Positions 26,110 through 35,265 of a stretch of DNA of 64,000 bases are shown here, in pieces (position 1 is the stretch's first letter; each line of letters begins with the position of its first letter). Under the pieces are notes generated by a model. It was not told the origin of the DNA, searched no databases, and saw only the letters and a list, made by a program, of their open reading frames with translations. The translations under genes were made by a program, and so were the position numbers. Source of the DNA: Rhizobium sp. R634 (GTDB lineage Bacteria > Pseudomonadota > Alphaproteobacteria > Rhizobiales > Rhizobiaceae); the NCBI RefSeq assembly GCF_002211305.1, contig NZ_LOKW01000029.1:62001-126000 (forward strand). Direction: 5' to 3'.

Positions 26110-27564
26110 TCAGGCGATGCCGCCGAGGCATATATATTTGATTTCGGTATATTCGTCCAAGCCGTGCCTGGAGCCTTCGCGGCCGAGACCCGACATCTTC
26201 ACGCCACCGAATGGCGCCTCGGCGGTGGAGACGAGGCCGGTATTGACGCCGACCATCCCATATTCGAGCGCTTCGGCCACGCGGAATACCCGCGAGAGAT
26301 CACGCGCGTAGAAATAGGAGGCAAGACCGAACTCGGTATCGTTAGCCTGTTCGATGACATCCTGCTCGTCGCGGAAACGAAAGAGCGGCGCGAGAGGCCC
26401 GAAGGTTTCCTCGCGGGCGACCTGCATGCCGGCGCTGACGTCGCGCAGAACGGTCGGCTCGAAGAAAAGACCGCCGAGCGCATGGCGTTTGCCCCCTGAC
26501 ATGATCCCCGCGCCCTTTGCGACTGCATCGCTGACATGGGCCTCGATCTTGGCGACGGCGTTTTCATCGATGAGCGGGCCGAGCACGACATCGCGCTCCA
26601 AACCATTGCCGACCTTCAGCGCCGAAACGGCCTCGGCGAGCTTGGCGGCGAACGCCTCATAGACGCCGTCCTGGACATAAAGCCGGTTGGCGCAGACGCA
26701 GGTTTGGCCATTGTTGCGGAACTTGGCGATGATCGCGCCTTCGACCGCGGCATCGAGATCGGCGTCGTCGAACACGATGAAAGGCGCGTTGCCGCCGAGC
26801 TCGAGGCCGAGCTTCTTGATCGTCGGCGCGCATTGCCGGTAAAGCAGTTCGCCGGTTCGCGTAGAGCCGGTAAAGGTCAGGACCCGGATGTCGCGGCTTG
26901 CGGTCAGGACCCCGCCGATTGCGGCCGCATCACCGGTGACGATGCTGAGGAGGCCGGTCGGCAGGCCGGCTCGTTCAGCGAGAACCGCAAGCGCGATGGC
27001 GGAGAACGGCGTCTGCGGCGCCGGCTTGAGAACGACGGCGCAGCCCGCCGCAAGTGCCGGGCCGACCTTGCGCGTGATCATCGCGTTCGGAAAGTTCCAG
27101 GGCGTGATCGCCGCCACCACACCTGCGGGCTGGCGCAGCACGAGGATGCGCTTGTCCGGCTGATGCCCCGGTATGATGTCGCCGTTGATGCGTCTTGCCT
27201 CTTCGGCGAACCATTCGATGAAGCTCGCCCCGTAGGTGATCTCCCCCTTGGCTTCGTCAAGCGGTTTTCCCTGCTCCAGCGTCAGGATCATCGCCAGATC
27301 ATCGCGGTTTTCGATCATCAGGCGGTGCCACGCCTTGAGAATGGCGGCGCGTTCTCCGGCGGTCTTCTTCGCCCAAAGCTTCTGGGCGGCGACGGCTGCC
27401 CGGATGGCATCCTCCGTTTCCGCGGCACCGAGGTCAGGTACTGACCCCAGCACCTCGCCCGTCGCCGGGTTGCGGATCGCCGCCGCCTGGCGGCCTCCCG
27501 CTTCGATCCAGCGATCGGCGACCGGGCATGCCTGACGGAACAGCGAGGGGTCATTGAGCTTCAT
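26110..27564 (-). CDS. NAD(P)-dependent aldehyde dehydrogenase, succinate-semialdehyde dehydrogenase-like
   Basis: Enzyme of 484 residues of the GabD subgroup. The catalytic Cys289 is in NNGQTCVCANR and the general base Glu255 in LGLELGGNAPF; PWNFPNAMITRKVGPALAAGC near 155-175 is the GabD-like cofactor region. The C-terminal KMSGLGREGSRHGLDEYTEIKYI is typical of succinate-semialdehyde dehydrogenases. The ATG at 27564 lies 10 nt from the ATPase gene; the upstream frame extension is a shadow. Last gene of the 11-gene operon, it would oxidise a C4 semialdehyde to a dicarboxylate, delivering carbon to the TCA cycle. Confidence 0.92.
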   Translation of the reverse strand: MKLNDPSLFRQACPVADRWIEAGGRQAAAIRNPATGEVLGSVPDLGAAETEDAIRAAVAAQKLWAKKTAGERAAILKAWHRLMIENRDDLAMILTLEQGKPLDEAKGEITYGASFIEWFAEEARRINGDIIPGHQPDKRILVLRQPAGVVAAITPWNFPNAMITRKVGPALAAGCAVVLKPAPQTPFSAIALAVLAERAGLPTGLLSIVTGDAAAIGGVLTASRDIRVLTFTGSTRTGELLYRQCAPTIKKLGLELGGNAPFIVFDDADLDAAVEGAIIAKFRNNGQTCVCANRLYVQDGVYEAFAAKLAEAVSALKVGNGLERDVVLGPLIDENAVAKIEAHVSDAVAKGAGIMSGGKRHALGGLFFEPTVLRDVSAGMQVAREETFGPLAPLFRFRDEQDVIEQANDTEFGLASYFYARDLSRVFRVAEALEYGMVGVNTGLVSTAEAPFGGVKMSGLGREGSRHGLDEYTEIKYICLGGIA

Positions 27565-27574
27565 ATGGCAACTT

Positions 27575-28654
27575 TCAGCAGAAGACGTGAGCGGCACCGG
27601 GATCGAACTCGAGATGCACCTTATCGCCGCGGCTGAGCCCGGTGATCGCCTCGTGACCGAACGGCAGGCGAACCGCCAGCGCCTCGCCATTCGCCGTTTC
27701 GGTCGAGACGTGGATGTTGTTGCCGAGGAAGGTGATGTCGCTGACCGTCGCGGCAAGACCGGCTCCCGCCGCCTGGGCCCGCGATAGGCGAATACGTTCC
27801 GGCCGCAGCATCAGAGCTGCCCTCTTGCCCGATATTCCTTTTCCATGGACCGGAATATGGTTGAAGACAGTGCCGCCACCAAGCGAAATCGTGGCCTGCC
27901 CGTCGTCAGACGACAACAGATCACAGGAAATGAAGTCGCTGTCGCCGATGAATTCGGCGACGAAGCGGGTCTTGGGATTGGCGTAAAGTTCAGGACCAGT
28001 TCCGATCTGGTCGATGACGCCCTTGGAGAAGACGGCGATGCGGTCGGAGAGCCGCAGCGCTTCTTCCTGATCATGCGTGACGTAGAGGATCGTCACTTCG
28101 GTCTGCTGGTGGATGCGGCGGATCTCGTGCTGGATTTCCTCGCGCAGCTTCTTGTCGAGCGCCGAGAGCGGCTCATCCATCAGTAGCACCGGCGGGTCGT
28201 AGGCGAGGGCTCTGGCGAGCGCGACGCGCTGCTGCTGGCCGCCGGACATTTGCGCCGGCTTGCGGTCTTCGAAGCCTTCGAGCCGGACGAGGCGCAGCAT
28301 CTCCTTCACCTTGCTGTCGATCTCGGCCTTGGGCTTGCGCCGGACCTTCAGCGGAAAGGCGATGTTTTCGCCCACCGTCAGATGCGGAAACAGCGTGTAG
28401 CGCTGGAACACCATGCCGATGTTGCGCTTGTGCGACGGCGTGGCGAGCAGGGTCTTTCCCTCCAGCGTAATGTCGCCCTTCGTCGGGTTTTCAAAACCGG
28501 CCAGGATGTAGAGCGTCGTGCTCTTGCCGGATCCGGAGGGGCCGAGGAAGGTCAGGAATTCGCCGTGGCGAACGTCGAGATTGACGTCGTGGACGGCGAC
28601 CACAGGGCCGTATTCCTTGCGTATTCCGCGGATCTGAAGGAATGCATCGTTCAT
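27575..28654 (-). CDS. ABC transporter ATP-binding protein (PotA-like)
   Basis: Cytoplasmic ATPase of 359 residues of the spermidine/putrescine and iron importer class. Walker [10 protein letters not shown] (near 39-47), the signature [16 protein letters not shown], Walker B LLMDEPLSALD and the switch HDQEEALRLSD are intact. A C-terminal TOBE domain runs from about 245. It overlaps the permease gene upstream by 4 nt. The transported solute is unknown; polyamine-type importers carry many small cationic or zwitterionic amines. Confidence 0.93.
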   Translation of the reverse strand: MNDAFLQIRGIRKEYGPVVAVHDVNLDVRHGEFLTFLGPSGSGKSTTLYILAGFENPTKGDITLEGKTLLATPSHKRNIGMVFQRYTLFPHLTVGENIAFPLKVRRKPKAEIDSKVKEMLRLVRLEGFEDRKPAQMSGGQQQRVALARALAYDPPVLLMDEPLSALDKKLREEIQHEIRRIHQQTEVTILYVTHDQEEALRLSDRIAVFSKGVIDQIGTGPELYANPKTRFVAEFIGDSDFISCDLLSSDDGQATISLGGGTVFNHIPVHGKGISGKRAALMLRPERIRLSRAQAAGAGLAATVSDITFLGNNIHVSTETANGEALAVRLPFGHEAITGLSRGDKVHLEFDPGAAHVFC

Positions 28655-29451
28655 TGTTTCAGTACCTTACGCACGACGGCAACCAGCGCCATCAAGATGA
28701 TCGTCAAAAGGATGAGGAGGGTCGACGCGGCTGCAACGACAGGCGTCAGGTCTTGCCGGAGTGTCGCCCATACCTTTACGGGCAGCGTCTGCAGGGTCGG
28801 GCTCGACATGAAGATCGCCACCACCACCTCGTCCCAGGATGTCAGGAACGAGAAGACGGCGGCCGAAAACAGCCCATGGCTGATCGCCGGAAGCGTGACC
28901 CTGATCTTCGCTTCCAAAGGCGAGGCGCCGCAAAGTACCGCCGCATCCTCGATCGACTTGTCGAAACCTTCCAGCGCACTCGAGATGGACAGGATCGAGA
29001 AGGGCAGCGCCAGGACAAGGTGCGAAATGACGAAGCCCGTCAGAGTGCCGCCAAGGCCGATGCGGAGGAAGAAGGCGTAGAGGGCAACGGCCAGAACGAC
29101 AACCGGCAGGATCATCGGCGTCAAGAACAGCGCTTTCAGCGCATCGCGAAACATGAACGAACCGCGCACCAGACCGAAGGACGTCACCAGCCCGAGCAGC
29201 ACCGACAGGACAGTGACGATGACAGCGATTTTGAAGCTCGTCAGAGCCGATTCCAGCCAGCGCGGGTCGGCGAAGAGTTCATTATACCACTGGAAGGTCC
29301 AGCCGGGCGGCGGAAAGATCAGCCATTGCGACGAGCCGAAAGACAGAGCTGCGATGAAGACGATCGGCAGCAGCAGGAAGGCTGCCGTCAGAAGCGTTAT
29401 GCCGAGAAGGATGTATTTCCACCAGCCGAGACGATCGAAATTGAGCAACAT
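28651..29451 (-). CDS. ABC transporter permease (PotC-like)
   Basis: Membrane subunit of 266 residues with about six helices, the first KYILLGITLLTAAFLLLPIVFIAAL as read from the frame. The coupling loop is SIEDAAVLCGASPLEAKIRVTLP. The ATG at 29451 is one base from the stop of the partner permease; the longer frame overlaps that gene. It forms a pair with the PotB-like subunit. Confidence 0.93.
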   Translation of the reverse strand: MLLNFDRLGWWKYILLGITLLTAAFLLLPIVFIAALSFGSSQWLIFPPPGWTFQWYNELFADPRWLESALTSFKIAVIVTVLSVLLGLVTSFGLVRGSFMFRDALKALFLTPMILPVVVLAVALYAFFLRIGLGGTLTGFVISHLVLALPFSILSISSALEGFDKSIEDAAVLCGASPLEAKIRVTLPAISHGLFSAAVFSFLTSWDEVVVAIFMSSPTLQTLPVKVWATLRQDLTPVVAAASTLLILLTIILMALVAVVRKVLKQ

Positions 29452-29452
29452 A

Positions 29453-30325
29453 TCAACGTCCTCCCGGGTTCTGGTTGCCGAAGAAGCGCAGTTGCACGGC
29501 ATAGAGCGAGAGCGTCACGACCAGGAGAACCAGTGCCGCGGCGCCGCCCATTCCCCAATTGACCAGCGACTGCACGAACTGCGCGATCAGTTCGGCGAGC
29601 ATCATGTTGGCGGTACCGCCGAGAAGCGACGGCGTGACGAAGTAGCCGAGCGACATGACGAAGACCATGAGTGCGCCGGCCGCCATGCCGGGCATGGCGA
29701 GCGGCAGCAGAACACGCGTCAGACACTGCCAGCGGTTGGCGCCGCAAAGGGCAGCCGCCTGCAGGGTCGACGGGTCGATCTTCTTGATCACGCCATAGAG
29801 CGGCAGGATGATGAAGGGCAGCATGATATAGGTCATGCCGATCGTCACGCCGGTCAGATTGTTGACGAGCGCTAACGGCTGGTCGATCAGACCCATTCCC
29901 ATCAGCATCTTGTTGATGAGCCCCGTCCGCTGCAGCAGCACCATCCAGGCATAGGTGCGGGCGAGCAGGTTGGTCCACATCGACAGAAGCAGGATCGCAA
30001 AGATCACCGAGGTCAGCCGTCCAGGCATGATTGCGAGCGCCCAGGCGACGGGAAATCCGATCGCAAGCGAAATCACCGTGACGAGACCCGAGACGATGAA
30101 CGTGTTGGCGAAGATCTTCAGATAGGTCGCGGAGCCGATCAGCTGCGCATAGTTTCCGAGCCCCGGCACGGGTTCGAGCACGCTGCGCAGCAGGAGTATC
30201 GCCACTGGCACGACGAAAAAAATGCCGACAAAGGCAAGAGCCGGAACGACCCCGCCAAAACCTGTTGCCCTCTGCGCCTTTGGCAAGGGCGCAACTATGC
30301 CGGAGGCATCGCTATACGTCGACAT
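29453..30325 (-). CDS. ABC transporter permease (PotB-like)
   Basis: Membrane subunit of 290 residues. The first helix GVVPALAFVGIFFVVPVAIL and the coupling loop LQAAALCGANRWQCLTRVLLP are typical of PotB-type proteins. I chose the ATG at 30325 (MSTYSDASG) over one 15 nt upstream because the shorter form matches the usual N-terminal length. It follows the binding-protein gene after a hairpin-containing gap. Confidence 0.92.
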   Translation of the reverse strand: MSTYSDASGIVAPLPKAQRATGFGGVVPALAFVGIFFVVPVAILLLRSVLEPVPGLGNYAQLIGSATYLKIFANTFIVSGLVTVISLAIGFPVAWALAIMPGRLTSVIFAILLLSMWTNLLARTYAWMVLLQRTGLINKMLMGMGLIDQPLALVNNLTGVTIGMTYIMLPFIILPLYGVIKKIDPSTLQAAALCGANRWQCLTRVLLPLAMPGMAAGALMVFVMSLGYFVTPSLLGGTANMMLAELIAQFVQSLVNWGMGGAAALVLLVVTLSLYAVQLRFFGNQNPGGR

Positions 30326-30393
30326 GACAGTCCTTCCCACCCGTCAATACCGCGGGGCGCCGAGGTGCAACCAATGGCACTGGCGCTGCGGTG

Positions 30394-30418
30394 GGGCACG
30401 GCGACCTTCGCCGTGCCC
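30394..30418 (-). terminator. Hairpin between binding-protein and permease genes
   Basis: Perfect 10-bp stem GGGCACGGCG / CGCCGTGCCC with a 5-nt loop, 19 nt past the binding-protein stop. There is no T-run; probably protects the upstream mRNA and lowers permease expression. Confidence 0.55.
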
Positions 30419-30436
30419 GCTCATCTCAAATTTGGC

Positions 30437-31447
30437 TTATTTCGCCTGCCAGGCGTACCACTTCTCGCCGATCGCATCGCGATTGTCGGCCCAATAGTTC
30501 ATATCGGCATTGACCTGGCTTGCGGTCTGCTGGTCCGGCAGCGTCTTGGCCGTTTCCGGATCCATCAGCTTGGCCGAGTCGAGATTGATCGGCGCATAGC
30601 CAGTGGCTTTTGCCAGGGCGGCCTGCGGTTCGGCCGAGGTTGCCAATGCAATGAACTTCATCGCGGCTTCGACATTCGGCGAGCCCTTCGGCACGACGAG
30701 CGCATCGGCAGCGGTGATGTTCTGCTCCCAGGAAGTTTCAACCTTGATGCCGGTCGCGGCAAGCGCCGTCATACGGCCGTTCCAGACACTGCCGAAGGGG
30801 GCTTCGGCGGATGCCAGGAGCTGCTGCGACTGTGCGCCGCCAGACCACCAGATAATATCGGACTTGATCGTATCGAGCTTCTTGAAGGCGCGGTCGAGAT
30901 CGAGCGGATAAAGCTTGTCGGCCGGCACGCCGTCGGCAAGAAGCGCCGCTTCGATCACGCCGGGAGCCGACCACTTGTAGAAGGTGCGCTTGCCGGGGAA
31001 CTTGGCCGTGTCGAACAGGTCGGCCCATGTCTTCGGGCAGGCTTTGACGGCATCGGCATTGCAGCCGATGACGAAGGAATAATAGAAGCTGCCGACCGAA
31101 TAATCGGTGACGAAGCGCGGATCGAGCTTGGACTTGTCGATGACGGAGAAGTCGAGCTTCTCAAGCTGGCCGTTCTTGCCGGCCTGGGCGGCATAATCGC
31201 CTTCAACGTCGACGACGTCCCAGGTGACCTCGCCGGCCTCGACCATGGCCTTGAGCTTGCCGTAGTCGGTCGGGCCGTCCTGCACGACGGTGATGCCGGT
31301 CTTTTCGGTGAACGGGCTTGCCCATGCCGCCTTCTGCGCATCCTGGGTCGTTCCGCCCCAGCTCGAGAAGACCATGTTTTCGGCCTTGGCCGGCGCGGAG
31401 ACCGCGACGAATGCGGCAACCGCCGCGAAAGCAAATGTCGTTTTCAT
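30437..31447 (-). CDS. ABC transporter substrate-binding protein (PotD-like, family 1/8)
   Basis: Periplasmic binding protein of 336 residues. The signal peptide is KTTFAFAAVAAFVAVSAPAKA with cleavage before EN. The mature protein starts NMVFSSWGGTTQDAQKAAW and has WSAPGVIEAALLADGVP in the middle, as in polyamine-type binding proteins. It feeds the PotABC-like subunits downstream. Its ligand is presumably the substrate degraded by the oxidative enzymes in the same operon. Confidence 0.93.
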   Translation of the reverse strand: MKTTFAFAAVAAFVAVSAPAKAENMVFSSWGGTTQDAQKAAWASPFTEKTGITVVQDGPTDYGKLKAMVEAGEVTWDVVDVEGDYAAQAGKNGQLEKLDFSVIDKSKLDPRFVTDYSVGSFYYSFVIGCNADAVKACPKTWADLFDTAKFPGKRTFYKWSAPGVIEAALLADGVPADKLYPLDLDRAFKKLDTIKSDIIWWSGGAQSQQLLASAEAPFGSVWNGRMTALAATGIKVETSWEQNITAADALVVPKGSPNVEAAMKFIALATSAEPQAALAKATGYAPINLDSAKLMDPETAKTLPDQQTASQVNADMNYWADNRDAIGEKWYAWQAK

Positions 31448-31495
31448 GTTCCCTTATCCCTGTTCTGGTTTGTCCTACGGGTATGCCTTATGCCG

Positions 31496-31819
31496 TCAGT
31501 GCGCCTCACCCCTGGGAGAAAAGCTTGCTGGCTTCATAATCTTGTTTTCCGCCACCTCTATGAGATCGCGAATCTTGGGCAGGAAGGCCTGCCACCGGGG
31601 ATCGGCCAAAAGCCGCTGGCGTCTCGCCTCCCGGTCATCCAGGCTTGTGAAGGCCCAGATGTGAACGATTTCGTTGATCATCCCGATCTCCGAGAAGAAG
31701 TAGCCGACCAGCGCGCCGAGATGGCCCTTCTGGATCTCGATCCCCTCTTCCTCGACAACCTTGAGATATTGCGGGATCGTGCCGTTCTTCAGCCGATAGG
31801 TCCGGATTTCGTAAAACAT
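31496..31819 (-). CDS. NIPSNAP family protein
   Basis: Small 107-residue ferredoxin-like-fold protein. It starts FYEIRTYRLKNGTIPQYL and contains IWAFTSLDDREARRQRLLADPRW, both hallmarks of the NIPSNAP family (dimeric alpha/beta barrel). Biochemical roles in bacteria are mostly unknown; members often sit in catabolic operons. The longer open frame upstream is a shadow of the aldehyde dehydrogenase gene; the ATG at 31819 is 5 nt from that gene's stop. Confidence 0.85.
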   Translation of the reverse strand: MFYEIRTYRLKNGTIPQYLKVVEEEGIEIQKGHLGALVGYFFSEIGMINEIVHIWAFTSLDDREARRQRLLADPRWQAFLPKIRDLIEVAENKIMKPASFSPRGEAH

Positions 31820-31824
31820 CGGCG

Positions 31825-33288
31825 TCACCTCATCACGAAGGGATCGGGGATCGGATCGTCCGAGGTCCTGAGCCAGATCGTCTTGGTGCGGGTGTAGTCG
31901 AGCGCCGCGGCCATGCCGCCTTCCCGGCCATGACCAGACAAGCCAAAGCCCCCGAAGGGCGCGATCGGCGACACGGCGCGGTAGGTATTGACCCAGACGA
32001 TGCCGGCGCGGATGCCCTTCATCAGCCGGTGCGCCCGGGTGAGATTCTGGGTAAAGAGCCCGGAGGCGAGGCCGTAGCGGGTATCGTTGGCAAGCCGCAG
32101 CGCCTCGGCCTCGGTTTCGAACGAGACGACCGACAGGACCGGCCCGAAGAACTCCTCGATCAGCGAGGGCGAAGCGACATCGTCGCAATCGAGGATCGTC
32201 GGCGGGAAATAATAGCCTTCGCCATCGATCTTGCGTCCGCCGGTGACGAGACGCGCGCCGCTTGCGATCGATCTGTCGACGAGGGCGCCGATATTGTCCT
32301 GCTGGCGCTTGGTGGCAAGCGGGCCGACTTCGGTCGCCATGTCGAGCGGCGCGCCGATCCGGATCGCTTCCGCCTTCTCACGCAGCAGCGCGACGAACCT
32401 GTCCTTGATGCTACGCTCGACGATCAGGCGCGAGCCGGCGACACAGCTCTGCCCCGTCGCGGCGAAGATGCCCGCGACCTGGGCGTTGGCGGCACTTTCG
32501 AGGTCGGCGTCGGCAAAGACGATGAAGGGAGACTTGCCGCCGAGTTCGAGCGAGGTGGATGCGAGGTTTTCGGCCGAATTGCGCACGACGTGCCGCGCGG
32601 TTTCCGGGCCGCCGGTGAAGGCGACATGCGCGACCTTCGGGTGGCGGCCGAGGGCAGCGCCGCAGGAGGCGCCGAACCCGGTAATGATGTTGACGACGCC
32701 GGCGGGAAAGCCTGCCTCGTGCACGAGACGGGCGAATTCGAGCAGCGGCGCCGGCCCGTCTTCCGAGGCCTTGACCACCATGGTGCAGCCGGCCGCAAGC
32801 GCCGGGCCGATCTTGACCGCCGACAGAAAGAGCTGGCTGTTCCACGGCACGACCATGGCGACGACGCCGATCGGCTCGCGGCGAAGCCAGACATCCATGT
32901 CGGGCTTGTCGATCGGCAGGTAGGAGCCTTCGATCTTGTCAGCGATACCGGCATAGTAACGGTAATATTCGGCGACATAGGCGATCTGCGCGGATGTTTC
33001 GCGGATGATCTTGCCCGTATCGCGCGTCTCGAGTTCAGCGAGGATCTGCGCATTGGCGGCAACGAGGTCGGCCAGCCTGTAGAGCAGCTTGCCGCGCTGC
33101 GTCGCCGTCATCCCCGCCCAAGGGCCGTCGTAGAGCGCCCTTTCGGCAGCGTTCACAGCCCGATCGACATCACCTTCGCGCGCTTCGGGCATTTCTGCCC
33201 AGACCGCGCCGGACGCCGGATCGATGCTTGGATAGGAAGCTTCGCCATCCGAGAATTCGCCGTCGATGTAATGCTGGAAACGCCGCAT
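31825..33288 (-). CDS. Aldehyde dehydrogenase family protein
   Basis: NAD(P)-dependent aldehyde dehydrogenase of 487 residues. Catalytic Cys282 in ATGQSCVAGSRL and Glu248 in SLELGGKSPF are present; the cofactor motif is VVPWNSQLFLSAVKIGPALA. It differs clearly from the GabD-like enzyme at the operon end and is closer to betaine/hydroxymuconic-semialdehyde-type dehydrogenases. Having two different aldehyde dehydrogenases in one operon suggests the pathway makes two successive aldehydes or acts on a ring-opened semialdehyde. Confidence 0.92.
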   Translation of the reverse strand: MRRFQHYIDGEFSDGEASYPSIDPASGAVWAEMPEAREGDVDRAVNAAERALYDGPWAGMTATQRGKLLYRLADLVAANAQILAELETRDTGKIIRETSAQIAYVAEYYRYYAGIADKIEGSYLPIDKPDMDVWLRREPIGVVAMVVPWNSQLFLSAVKIGPALAAGCTMVVKASEDGPAPLLEFARLVHEAGFPAGVVNIITGFGASCGAALGRHPKVAHVAFTGGPETARHVVRNSAENLASTSLELGGKSPFIVFADADLESAANAQVAGIFAATGQSCVAGSRLIVERSIKDRFVALLREKAEAIRIGAPLDMATEVGPLATKRQQDNIGALVDRSIASGARLVTGGRKIDGEGYYFPPTILDCDDVASPSLIEEFFGPVLSVVSFETEAEALRLANDTRYGLASGLFTQNLTRAHRLMKGIRAGIVWVNTYRAVSPIAPFGGFGLSGHGREGGMAAALDYTRTKTIWLRTSDDPIPDPFVMR

Positions 33289-33292
33289 GGCC

Positions 33293-34333
33293 TTACTCCT
33301 GAAATGCCGGCATGACCTCGGCGATGAAGCGTTCGAGCGACGCCTTCTTGCGCTCGAAACTCATGCCGGTGTCGATCCAGAAGGAATATTCGTCATAGCC
33401 GAGCGCTTCATAGGCTTTGAGCCGGCCGATGACGGTCTCGGCGTCTCCAACGACATTGTTGGTGCGCATGACCTGATCCGACAGCATCGCGTTTGCCCGG
33501 ATCTGCTCGTCGGGAATGCGCTCGATCAGGCCTTGGGCAATCGGCTTCTCGTTCTTGAACCAGGCGAAGAAGTAGTTGTAGTAGACGCTGAGTTCATGGG
33601 CCGCCTGGGCGACGTCCTCTTCCGAGGAGCCGACATAGGTGTGGCGCAGCAGCATGATCTTCGGCCGCTCGATATCAGGGTTCTTGGCGCAGGCATCGTT
33701 GAAACGGTCCATCAGCGACTGGACCTCGTCATCGCCCTGCCAGAGCGGTGTGACCTGAACGTTGCAACCGTTGGCGACGGCAAATTCATGCGAGTTCGGA
33801 TCGCGCGCGGCGACCCAGATCGGCGGGTTCGGTTGCTGCAGCGGCTTCGGCGCCGAAGTGGTCGCGGGGAATTTGAAGAACTCGCCGTCATGAGCGTAGT
33901 CGCCGTTCCAGATGCCCTTAACCGCCGGGATGAGCTCGCGCATGCGCTGGCCAGCGCCCCAGGCGTCGAGGCCGGGCAGCAGGCGTTCGTATTCGAAGGA
34001 ATAGGCTCCGCGGGCAATGCCGATATCGAGCCTTCCGTCGCAGATGATGTCGGTCATCGCAGCTTCGCCGGCAAGCTTGATCGGATGCCAGAAGGGCGCG
34101 ATCACCGTTCCCGTCCCGAGCCTCGCCCGCGACGTGCGGCGCGCGAGATCGGCAATGGTCACGAACGGGTTGGGCGCGATGGTGAAATCCATGCCGTGAT
34201 GCTCGCCCGTCCAGATCGCATGCATGCCGCCTTTGTCGGCGATCTCGCAGAGCGCGACGAATTCCTCATAGAGGCTCTTGTGGCTCTGGTTGGCGTCGAG
34301 CCGTTCCATATGGACGAAGAGGGAGAACTTCAT
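33293..34333 (-). CDS. Luciferase-like (LLM) flavin-dependent monooxygenase
   Basis: FMNH2-dependent oxygenase of 346 residues. LLM features are KFSLFVHMERLD at strand 1, HAIWTGEHHGMDFTIAPNPF (near 38-57) and RLDIGIARGAYSFEYE (near 100-115). It overlaps the flavin reductase gene as ATGA, and that enzyme is the likely source of reduced flavin. In the Rut and bacterial pyridine pathways an LLM enzyme of this kind opens the N-heterocyclic ring; a comparable step is the natural hypothesis here. Substrate unknown. Confidence 0.9.
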   Translation of the reverse strand: MKFSLFVHMERLDANQSHKSLYEEFVALCEIADKGGMHAIWTGEHHGMDFTIAPNPFVTIADLARRTSRARLGTGTVIAPFWHPIKLAGEAAMTDIICDGRLDIGIARGAYSFEYERLLPGLDAWGAGQRMRELIPAVKGIWNGDYAHDGEFFKFPATTSAPKPLQQPNPPIWVAARDPNSHEFAVANGCNVQVTPLWQGDDEVQSLMDRFNDACAKNPDIERPKIMLLRHTYVGSSEEDVAQAAHELSVYYNYFFAWFKNEKPIAQGLIERIPDEQIRANAMLSDQVMRTNNVVGDAETVIGRLKAYEALGYDEYSFWIDTGMSFERKKASLERFIAEVMPAFQE

Positions 34334-35265
34334 GCTTTTGCGCCCTTGGCTGGAATGGGATGAATTTTGCCGCCGGTCTCGTCACCGAAATAGACGCCGA
34401 AATTGCCGATCGAGCTTTCCATCGCGAAACGGTTGACGATATCGGCGGTCGAACTGGTCTTGAATTTTGCCGCAGCCAAGGCGTCGGGCTTGACGAACCT
34501 GCCGCCGGCAGGCTCGCCGTCCCCGGCAACGGCGTGGTAGACGATGTGCTGCTTGCCATCGCTCTTGCCCTCGTAAACCGAATAGAGAAAGCCGATGCTG
34601 ACCGTCAGCCCGGTGAGCGTCTCCAGATATTTTTGCAGCGCTTCGGTCGGGTTGCCGTCGTGGGCATCGATGCTCGGCAGGGAGAACACATCCTCGCCCA
34701 GCAGCAGGACTTCTCCGCGGCGTTCGACGACGGCCGCAAGCTCGATATTGCCTTCGGCGGCGGCGGAAACCGCCTTGCTTGCAAGCGTCGGCGTGAAATA
34801 GCCGCCGCGCGCATAGCCGAGACCATTGCGGCCGCTATTGTCGAAGGATTCGATGCGCCCCATCAGGATGACATGGTCGCCGGCCTCGATGACCACTTCC
34901 ATGGCGCATTCGAACCAGGCCGCGACATTCGAGAAGATCGGGCAGCCGGCCGACCCCTTGGTCCACTCGACCGCCGCAAAGCGGTCTTCGACAGGACGCG
35001 CGAAGGTATTCGACACGTCCTTCTGCGTTTCCGACAGCACGTTGATCGCGAAATGCTGCGCGCCGGTCATGGTGGCGAAATTGCGCGAGGTCTTGGCGAG
35101 GCAGACGAGGAGCAGCGGCGGGTTGAGCGAAACCGAGGTGAAGGAATTGGCGGTGAAGCCGATCGGATGCCCCTCCCCGTCGCAGGCGGTGACGACGGTC
35201 ACGCCGGTCGGGAAAGCCCCGAATGCATCGCGCAATGCTCTTGGATCGACAGTCTGGATTGTCAT
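34330..35265 (-). CDS. Flavin reductase domain protein with unusual C-terminal Nudix-like extension
   Basis: A 311-residue protein whose first 165 residues are a typical HpaC/RutF-type flavin reductase (FGAFPTGVTVVTACDGEG, GFTANSFTSVSLNPPLLLVC, HFAINVLSE, GDHVILMGRI). Normal members end there. Residues 173-290 (IELAAVVERRGEVLLLGE ... GNPTEALQKYLETLTGL ... IVYHAVAGDG) resemble the beta-alpha-beta layout of a Nudix domain but lack the REXXEE catalytic box, so enzymatic pyrophosphatase activity is unlikely. It would supply FMNH2 to the monooxygenase downstream (4-nt overlap). The extension could sense a ligand or hold the partner; that is speculation. Confidence 0.85.
   Translation of the reverse strand: MTIQTVDPRALRDAFGAFPTGVTVVTACDGEGHPIGFTANSFTSVSLNPPLLLVCLAKTSRNFATMTGAQHFAINVLSETQKDVSNTFARPVEDRFAAVEWTKGSAGCPIFSNVAAWFECAMEVVIEAGDHVILMGRIESFDNSGRNGLGYARGGYFTPTLASKAVSAAAEGNIELAAVVERRGEVLLLGEDVFSLPSIDAHDGNPTEALQKYLETLTGLTVSIGFLYSVYEGKSDGKQHIVYHAVAGDGEPAGGRFVKPDALAAAKFKTSSTADIVNRFAMESSIGNFGVYFGDETGGKIHPIPAKGAKA

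Noticed and set aside
28642-29562. Plus-strand frame of 306 codons over the PotC-like gene
   Set aside because: Arg/Gln-rich, no family motif; it is the antisense shadow of the permease gene.
31496-32188. 230-codon frame over the NIPSNAP gene
   Set aside because: Only the last 107 codons match NIPSNAP; the rest overlaps the aldehyde dehydrogenase gene in another frame.
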